DNA from: Usitatibacter palustris
GTDB taxonomy: Bacteria > Pseudomonadota > Gammaproteobacteria > Burkholderiales > Usitatibacteraceae
DNA length: 64,000 nt
Direction of reading: 5' to 3'
Assembly (NCBI RefSeq): GCF_013003985.1
Contig: NZ_CP053073.1
Location: 2,170,001-2,234,000, forward strand
Below are positions 59,322 through 64,000 of this stretch, one piece after another; within the stretch, counting starts at the first letter, position 1; every line of letters begins with the position of its first letter. Position numbers and translations under genes: made by a program. The notes under the pieces were generated by a model that made no database searches, had not been told where the DNA came from, and was given only the letters and a program-made list of their open reading frames with translations.

Positions 59322-60245
59322 ATGAAGAATGTCACAGCGGTGATTGGCGGCGGAACGATGGGCGCCGACATCGCCCTCACCCTCGCGCGCGCGGGCTGCG
59401 CGGCGCACCTGGTCGAGCCCGGTGCGGCGCGGCGCACGGCCTTGCCGGGATACCTCGCGAAAACAGCGGCCGAACTGGGCATCGCGGACTTCCGCTCGAT
59501 CGCCATCCACGACTCGCTCGCGCGATTGCCCTGGGCGTCGATCGACGTGGTGATCGAAGCCATTCCCGAGAAGCTCGAGGTCAAGCGCGCGCTCTTCGCG
59601 GAGCTGGTCACACTGGCGCGCCCCGATGCGCTGCTCGCCAGCAACAGCTCCGCCATCCCGATCAGCCGCATCGCCGAGGGGCTGCCCACGCGCGGGCGCA
59701 TGTTCGGCCAGCATTGGTTCATGCCCGCGCACTCGGTGCCGCTCGTCGAAGTCGTGCTCGGTCCCGACACCGATGCCGCGCTCATAGAACCGCATTGCGC
59801 GTACCTGCGCTCGCTGGGCAAGCGCCCGGTCGTCGTGAAGAAGGACCTCCCCGGCTTCATCGCCAATCGCCTGCAGCACGCGCTGTGCCGCGAGGCCTAT
59901 TCCCTGCTCGAGCAAGGTGTCGCTTCGGCCGAGGACATCGACGCCGCGGTGCGCTTCAGCTTCGGTTTCCGCTATCTCGCGGTGGGGCCCATCCTGCAGC
60001 GCGATCACGCGGGGCTCGACGTGCACTGCTCGGCGGCGGCGACGATGTATCCGACGCTTGCCGACAACAAGGAACCCGCGAAGGTGCTGCGCGATCTCGT
60101 GGCCGCGGGCCACCTGGGCATCAAGACCGGCCGCGGCTTCTACGAATGGACGCCGGAGAAGATCGCCGCGGACAAGGCGCGCTACACGCGCATGCTGCAA
60201 GGGGCCCTTGCGCTCGTCGCCGAGGAATTGGACAACGGAGGCTGA
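59322..60245 (+). CDS. 3-hydroxyacyl-CoA dehydrogenase family protein
   Basis: 307 residues from an ATG with GAGGAGG eight bases upstream. The NAD site VIGGGTMGADIALTLARAG begins it, then EAIPEKLEVKRALF, SNSSAIPISRIA, GQHWFMPAHSVPLVEVV (catalytic-type His) and the C-terminal domain with DLPGFIANRLQHAL. It would oxidise a 3-hydroxyacyl-CoA or similar acid such as L-gulonate or carnitine; the short length without a hydratase domain fits all. It diverges from the GGDEF/EAL gene. Confidence 0.88.
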   Translation: MKNVTAVIGGGTMGADIALTLARAGCAAHLVEPGAARRTALPGYLAKTAAELGIADFRSIAIHDSLARLPWASIDVVIEAIPEKLEVKRALFAELVTLARPDALLASNSSAIPISRIAEGLPTRGRMFGQHWFMPAHSVPLVEVVLGPDTDAALIEPHCAYLRSLGKRPVVVKKDLPGFIANRLQHALCREAYSLLEQGVASAEDIDAAVRFSFGFRYLAVGPILQRDHAGLDVHCSAAATMYPTLADNKEPAKVLRDLVAAGHLGIKTGRGFYEWTPEKIAADKARYTRMLQGALALVAEELDNGG

Positions 60246-60282
60246 CATGACCTGCCACCACGATCTCTCGGCGTGCGGTGCT

Positions 60283-60330
60283 GTCATCCTGAGGGAGCGA
60301 GAAGCAGCTCCTTCTTACGCTCAGGATGAC
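60283..60330. repeat. 48-base palindromic element, GTCATCCTGAG family (copy 2)
   Basis: Ends GTCATCCTGAG and CTCAGGATGAC are the same as in the 96-base element at 48573, with a shorter centre containing GAGCGAGAAGCAGCTCCTTC. It lies between two convergent genes and may serve as a two-way terminator. Confidence 0.8.
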
Positions 60331-60344
60331 GACCTAAGGGGTCG

Positions 60345-60569
60345 TCACTTGCCTCGGGTGTAGACCAGCTTCTTCGTGCCGCCGTCGCAGCTGCCGACGA
60401 CCTTGCCGTCCTTCACGTCGGCGTTCGCGACCGCCTCGAGCGTGGGGTTCTTCACGCCCTTCTTGGTCATCTTGGCCTCGATCTCGGCCTTCAGGTCATC
60501 GCAGGTCTTGCGGGCAGCGACGGGCATGGCCACCAGGGCCAGCACCATCGCCAGGACGATCTTTTTCAT
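60345..60569 (-). CDS. DUF1161 small periplasmic protein
   Basis: 74 residues with a signal peptide ending PVAARK. The mature part CDDLKAEIEAKMTKKG and GKVVGSCDGGTKKLVY with two cysteines matches the DUF1161 family of small exported proteins. Function unknown. It lies 43 bases downstream of the binding-protein gene on the same strand and has a run of G bases before its start. Confidence 0.85.
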   Translation of the reverse strand: MKKIVLAMVLALVAMPVAARKTCDDLKAEIEAKMTKKGVKNPTLEAVANADVKDGKVVGSCDGGTKKLVYTRGK

Positions 60570-60612
60570 GTTCTTGAGCCCCCCTCTGGGTCCCGAATGG
60601 GATTCCTCGCCG

Positions 60613-61416
60613 CTATCTTGCCAAATTTGCGGCCGGCGCGACGGTTGCCTCGGTCTGGCCACTGGCCGCGAGCCCCTTGGCGACGAAACCTGACGCCTTC
60701 ATTTCCTCGACGAAATCGGTGAGGTACTTGGCTCCCGCCGTGCGTCCCTTGGGCACGCCCATGGCCTGCTTGATGTCGGTAAAGGTGCCGTCGATCACGC
60801 GATAGCCCGGGTTCTGCCCGTTCCAGCGCTGCAGCGTCTTCTTCACGCCCGCGGCCGCCTCGAGCTTGTCGTTCACGAACTGGTCGATCGCCGTTTGCGA
60901 CGTGGGCGAGCGCACGAGCGTGGATTTCTTCAGGGTTCGCGTGAGGAAAAGGTCGTAGGCCGTGCGCTGCCCGACCGCGATTCGCAGTCCCGACTGGTCG
61001 AATTCGTCGATACGCTTCAACGGTGAATCGGTGCGCACGAGGTAGCTGCCTTCGATGATCACGTAGGGCGGCGTGAATTCCACGTCGGTCGCGCGCGCCG
61101 GGTCGATCGCGAGGAACGCGATGTCCCAGGCGCCGGACTTCGCGGCCTCGGCCACCTTGCCGGCAGTGTCGTAGCTCAGCCACTCGATCGGCACGCCGAG
61201 GCGCCTTGCGAGCTCGCGCGCGAGGTCGGCGGAAATGCCGCGCGCTTCACCGGTGGCGGGATCCTTCTGCGCGAGGACGATGTTTCCGTAGTTCATGGCG
61301 ACGCGAAGCTTGCCGCCTGGGGCGAGCTCGCTCATCACCGCGGAGGGCACTTGCGGGGTGCTGGCGCAGGCGGCGAGGACGAGCGGAAGACAGAGTGCAG
61401 CGAGTTTGCGGTACAT
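60613..61416 (-). CDS. Orphan solute-binding lipoprotein (family 3)
   Basis: 267 residues. Lipoprotein signal with LAACAS. The core is family 3: KLRVAMNYGNIVLAQKD, ISADLARELARRLGVP, AGKVAEAAKSGAWDIAFLA and FTPPYVIIEGSYLV. These proteins bind polar amino acids or similar small acids. No permease or ATPase gene is near, so it either serves a distant transporter or acts as a sensor. The gene is between the thioesterase and DUF1161 genes, all on the minus strand. Confidence 0.88.
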   Translation of the reverse strand: MYRKLAALCLPLVLAACASTPQVPSAVMSELAPGGKLRVAMNYGNIVLAQKDPATGEARGISADLARELARRLGVPIEWLSYDTAGKVAEAAKSGAWDIAFLAIDPARATDVEFTPPYVIIEGSYLVRTDSPLKRIDEFDQSGLRIAVGQRTAYDLFLTRTLKKSTLVRSPTSQTAIDQFVNDKLEAAAGVKKTLQRWNGQNPGYRVIDGTFTDIKQAMGVPKGRTAGAKYLTDFVEEMKASGFVAKGLAASGQTEATVAPAANLAR

Positions 61417-61446
61417 GGCGGGCTCCTCATTTCGTTTTTATTCGAA

Positions 61447-61833
61447 TCATTCCTTCGGCACGACGGCGAGCGTGCAGCGCGAAACGCAGATGCCCTTGCC
61501 CTGCTCGTCGGTGATCGACACCTGCCACACGTGCGTGCGGCGGCCGATGTGCACGGGCGTGGCGGTGGCCGTGACGACCCCGTCCTTCTTGCCGCGCAGG
61601 TGGTTCGCGTTGATCTCGATGCCGACCACGTTTTCCTTCGAACTGTCGACGTTCATCCAGCCCGCGAGCGAGGCCGCGGTTTCGGCGAGCGCAACCGATG
61701 CGCCGCCGTGCAGCAGGCCGAAGGGCTGGTGCACCTTGGGACCCACCGGCATGGTGAGGACGACGCGTTCCTTGGAGCGCTCGACGATCTGGATGTCGAG
61801 TGTCGTGAGCAGGGTCTGGCGATCGGTATCCAC
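61447..61833 (-). CDS. Hotdog-fold thioesterase (PaaI/YbgC-like, YdiI group)
   Basis: 128 residues from a GTG. The motif FGLLHGGASVALAETAAS carries the catalytic region of hotdog thioesterases that act on acyl-CoA, and GIEINANHLRGKKDGVVTA is typical of the YdiI/EntH group. The substrate is unknown. The GTG lies 17 bases from the palindromic repeat at 61850, with no clear ribosome-binding site. Confidence 0.88.
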   Translation of the reverse strand: MDTDRQTLLTTLDIQIVERSKERVVLTMPVGPKVHQPFGLLHGGASVALAETAASLAGWMNVDSSKENVVGIEINANHLRGKKDGVVTATATPVHIGRRTHVWQVSITDEQGKGICVSRCTLAVVPKE

Positions 61834-61849
61834 GAGCCGATGGTAGGTG

Positions 61850-61912
61850 AAATAGAGGGGTCAGACCACTCTATCGCGGTACAAACGATAGAGTGGTCTG
61901 ACCCCTCTATTT
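61850..61912. repeat. 63-base perfect palindrome, GGGGTCAGAC family (copy 2)
   Basis: Arms of 27 bases (61850-61876, 61886-61912) pair perfectly around a 9-base loop. The arm starts AAATAGAGGGGTCAGACCA, closely like the 115-base element at 56463. The right arm supplies the last codon AAA and the stop TAG of the WYL regulator gene. Confidence 0.9.
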
Positions 61913-62854
61913 GAACTGTTCGGCGAGGCGGCGTGCGATGCGGCCGATGGCGGAACGAAGTTCGGTGGGCGCGCGGACCTCGAAGCGAAACGGCAGGCGC
62001 ATCAACTCGCGCGCGTACCAATCGAGGTTGTCGGTGAGCGCCTTCAGCACCACGACATCCCCGCTCTGGTCGGGAAAGCCCAGGCCGTGGAAGAGCTCGC
62101 GGCGTGCGGTCGCGAGATCGGTGTGCAACACGACTTCCACGGAAACGCTTCCCGGCATGTTGGCGAGCGCGCGCGTGAGGTGCTCGACGGCATCGAACCC
62201 TTCGGGACGCACGAAGGTGCGCTCGGTGGGCTCGCCATGCGCGACGCGATCGAGCCGCAGCGTGCGCAGGCCCGATCGCAGGTGGCAATGTCCGACCACG
62301 TACCAGCGTCCGGCGCGAAAGACGAGGCCGTAGACGTCGAAGTCGCGCGAAGTCTGCGCACCATCGGCCGCACCGTAGCGCAGCGACGCCGTGCGCCGCG
62401 ACTGCGCTGTCTCGCTCAGCACGCGCAGCAACCGAGCATCGGCGTTGGTACGCGAATCCCCGGTTTGCAGCGCCACGCTTTCTCGCAAAGCCGCGATCGT
62501 CTTCTTCGGCGCGCTCGGCAGCACCCGGTCGAGCTTGGCCTGCACGCTCTCGATGGCGGGCGCGGAATCCGAGAGGCCCAGGCCGCGCGCGGCGATGAGG
62601 CCCAGCGACAGCGCCTGCGCCTCCTCGTCCGTGAACATCATCGGCGGGAGCTTGTAGCCGGGCACGAGGCGATAGCCGCCATAGCGCCCCTGTTCGGTCG
62701 TGATGGGGATGCCCATCTCCTCGAGCATCGATATATAGCGGCGCAACGTGCGCCGATCGACCTCGACGCGGCGAGCGAGCTCCGCCCCGCCCATCTGGCC
62801 ATGGGATTGCAGGAGCTCGAGGACGGCGAGGACGCGGGTGGTCGGGTTTGGCAT
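61907..62854 (-). CDS. YafY-family HTH and WYL-domain regulator
   Basis: 315 residues. The N-terminal winged helix has MGGAELARRVEVDRRTLRRY and GRYGGYRLVPGYKLPP, then a WYL domain (about 140-225; DVYGLVFRAGRWYVVGHC) and the C-terminal WCX part (to residue 315). Such proteins are ligand-responsive transcription factors that often respond to nucleic acids or small effectors. It diverges from the DUF1579-like gene with an inverted repeat in the 61-base gap. The stop codon lies in a palindromic repeat. Confidence 0.9.
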   Translation of the reverse strand: MPNPTTRVLAVLELLQSHGQMGGAELARRVEVDRRTLRRYISMLEEMGIPITTEQGRYGGYRLVPGYKLPPMMFTDEEAQALSLGLIAARGLGLSDSAPAIESVQAKLDRVLPSAPKKTIAALRESVALQTGDSRTNADARLLRVLSETAQSRRTASLRYGAADGAQTSRDFDVYGLVFRAGRWYVVGHCHLRSGLRTLRLDRVAHGEPTERTFVRPEGFDAVEHLTRALANMPGSVSVEVVLHTDLATARRELFHGLGFPDQSGDVVVLKALTDNLDWYARELMRLPFRFEVRAPTELRSAIGRIARRLAEQFK

Positions 62855-62875
62855 AGCGTGACTATATTGGAGAAC

Positions 62876-62894
62876 TAGGGCGCGTATAGCCCTA
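62876..62894. promoter_or_regulatory. Inverted repeat in the WYL regulator / DUF1579-like divergent gap
   Basis: TAGGGC and GCCCTA are separated by 7 bases in the short gap between the two divergent starts (62854 and 62916). TATA-rich segments (CTATATTGG, CCTATATCGG) flank it. It may be the operator of the WYL regulator. Confidence 0.4.
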
Positions 62895-62915
62895 TATCGG
62901 CGCTAGCCTGAGCGC

Positions 62916-63473
62916 ATGAAAAACGAACTGCGCCTGCTGAGCCTTGCCGTCGCCCTGCTCCTCCTGGTGGCCGCGACCTGTCACAACCAGGCCATTGCCG
63001 GAGAGAAGACCGCCATGAATGCCGTCGTCGCGCACGCGGGTGCGAGGGATTTCGATTTCCTCGTCGGGTCCTGGCAGGTGCTCAACCGGCACCCGAACGA
63101 TCGCGAAGAGATGATGGGGCGAGCCACGGTCCGTCCGATCCTCGCGGGCCTGGGAACCATCGACGAGATTCACTTCCCGGCCCGGGGCATCGCGGACGCA
63201 ACGCTGCGGCTGTACAACCCGGACACCGGCCGGTGGACGATCTTCTCGCTCAACCGGCGCACAGGGATGCTCGAAACCGCCGCGACCGGCGCCTTTCGCA
63301 ACGGTGTGGGCGAGTTCTTCGGTGAGGATGTGGACGAAGGCCGGCCCGTGCGCGTGCGCCACACGTGGTCGCGCATCACGCGCGATACCGCGCGCTGGGA
63401 ACGCGCCTTCTCCCATGACAACGGCCGCACCTGGCAGACCGTGGCGGTCATGGATCTCCTGAAGCTGCGCTAG
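62916..63473 (+). CDS. Secreted DUF1579-like protein
   Basis: 185 residues with a hydrophobic signal segment ending QAIAG. The block ARDFDFLVGSWQVLNRH near residue 45 and the RLYNPDTGRWTIFSLNR and RHTWSRITRDTARWERAFS blocks match the beta-barrel-like DUF1579 group. Function is unknown. It is divergent from a WYL-type regulator, which probably controls it. Confidence 0.75.
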   Translation: MKNELRLLSLAVALLLLVAATCHNQAIAGEKTAMNAVVAHAGARDFDFLVGSWQVLNRHPNDREEMMGRATVRPILAGLGTIDEIHFPARGIADATLRLYNPDTGRWTIFSLNRRTGMLETAATGAFRNGVGEFFGEDVDEGRPVRVRHTWSRITRDTARWERAFSHDNGRTWQTVAVMDLLKLR

Positions 63474-63479
63474 CCGGGA

Positions 63480-63519
63480 GTCGGACGTCTCCTACAGCGC
63501 CTGCCCGGCGCTGTCCGAC
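63480..63519. repeat. Stem-loop before the MlaE-like gene
   Basis: An inner ACAGCGCC / GGCGCTGT (63494-63501, 63507-63514) is enclosed by GTCGGAC / GTCCGAC, with a bulged left side. It begins 7 bases after the DUF1579-like stop. No T-run follows; it may be another dispersed palindrome or a weak terminator. Confidence 0.5.
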
Positions 63520-63552
63520 AGATGCTTCGCCGCCGGCGGAACAGACTGTCCC

Positions 63553-64000
63553 ATGTCGACAACCGCCGTAGCTACGCCTGCGCCTGCCGCACCGCCGCCT
63601 TCGCGCTGGCGCGATCCCGTCATTCGCCTGGGCCGCGCGGGCGATCGCGCGGCGCGCGATGCCTATGAAGTGACGGTCTTCCTCGCGCGAGCGGTGAACG
63701 CAACCGCGAAAGCAATCGTGCGGCCCCGCTACCTGCGGCTCTCCGCGATCTCGCGGCAGGTGGCCGAGACCGGCGTGAACGCACTGCCGACCGTGGGCCT
63801 GCTCGCCATCATGATCAGCGTGGTGATCGCCTACCAGGGTGTCGCTCAGTTGCGCGGCTTCGGCGTCGAGAACCTGACCGTGGACCTCGTCGCAGTCTCC
63901 ATGCTGCGGGAGATGGGTGTGCTCATCACCGCGATCCTGGTGGCCGGCCGCTCGGGGGCCGCATTCGCCGCGGAGATCGGCGTCATGAAGTCGCGCGAGG
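63553..64000 (+). CDS. MlaE-type ABC permease, N-terminal part (runs off the window)
   Basis: The first 149 codons of an open frame from ATG 63553. After a Pro/Ala-rich start and an amphipathic stretch comes the MlaE core: ISRQVAETGVNALPTVGLLA, VVIAYQGVAQLRGFG, DLVAVSMLREMGVLITAILV and AGRSGAAFAAEIGVMKSRE. These permeases move phospholipids or related lipids across the envelope with an MlaF ATPase and MlaD/MCE partners, which would lie beyond the window. Confidence 0.88.
   Translation, partial: MSTTAVATPAPAAPPPSRWRDPVIRLGRAGDRAARDAYEVTVFLARAVNATAKAIVRPRYLRLSAISRQVAETGVNALPTVGLLAIMISVVIAYQGVAQLRGFGVENLTVDLVAVSMLREMGVLITAILVAGRSGAAFAAEIGVMKSRE

Noticed and set aside
59246-59866. Upstream extension of the GGDEF/EAL frame by about 200 codons
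   Set aside because: It runs antisense through the hydroxyacyl-CoA dehydrogenase gene; the GTG at 59245 has a good ribosome-binding site and homology begins there.

Overview
The window (about two thirds G+C) looks like a chromosome segment from a free-living betaproteobacterium, probably from soil or water. The best support is the gene order rpoE-rseA-rseB-mucD-(glutaredoxin-like)-lepA-lepB-DUF4845-rnc-era-recO-pdxJ-acpS-nagZ-uvrC-pgsA followed by tRNA-Gly, with nadB divergent from rpoE; this is a typical betaproteobacterial layout. No rRNA, CRISPR array, prophage, integrase or intact IS transposase was seen.

Region 1 (1-18194) is one long plus-strand catabolic unit with a divergent adenosine deaminase at its left edge. 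In order it encodes a BMP-family nucleoside-binding protein, a LacI/PurR-type regulator, a double ATPase and two permeases of a nucleoside ABC importer, cytidine deaminase, purine nucleoside phosphorylase, deoxyribose-phosphate aldolase, a two-domain ALDH16-like aldehyde dehydrogenase, thymidine phosphorylase, two exported phosphatases (PhoD-like and 5'-nucleotidase-like), and three genes of the reductase-independent URC route of uracil breakdown (URC1-like, URC4/DUF1688, upp). Most junctions overlap or lie within a few bases. Read together, the unit can strip phosphate from outside nucleotides, import the nucleosides, deaminate and phosphorolyse them, burn deoxyribose to glyceraldehyde-3-phosphate and acetate, and open the uracil ring. 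A perfect PurR-like palindrome lies in the divergent promoter region. A large Oar-like TonB-dependent receptor follows (18394-21840), closed by a strong terminator.

Region 2 (21891-37147) is on the minus strand: a MOSC protein, tRNA-Cys, a tiny lipoprotein, tRNA-Gly, then the housekeeping and envelope-stress operons listed above. Many genes there start with GTG or TTG inside a 4-base overlap with the previous stop.

Region 3 (37375-48582) is on the plus strand: nadB, NAD(P)H-hydrate repair enzyme, ETF-ubiquinone oxidoreductase, a CBS-pair protein, an AttEFGH-like module (ATPase, giant FtsX-type permease, secreted AttH/CrtC-like protein), an acyltransferase and tag. The last two overlap by 112 bases.

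Region 4 (48573-64000) is an accessory mix: DUF4394 lipoprotein, MFS transporter, enoyl-CoA hydratase-like and CoA-transferase genes, TauE-like permease, two secreted proteins, a GAF-PAS-GAF-GGDEF-EAL protein, 3-hydroxyacyl-CoA dehydrogenase, orphan binding protein, thioesterase, WYL regulator, a DUF1579-like protein and the start of an MlaE-type permease. It is rich in short palindromic repeats of at least three families. Three copies sit exactly on gene ends and supply the stop codons.
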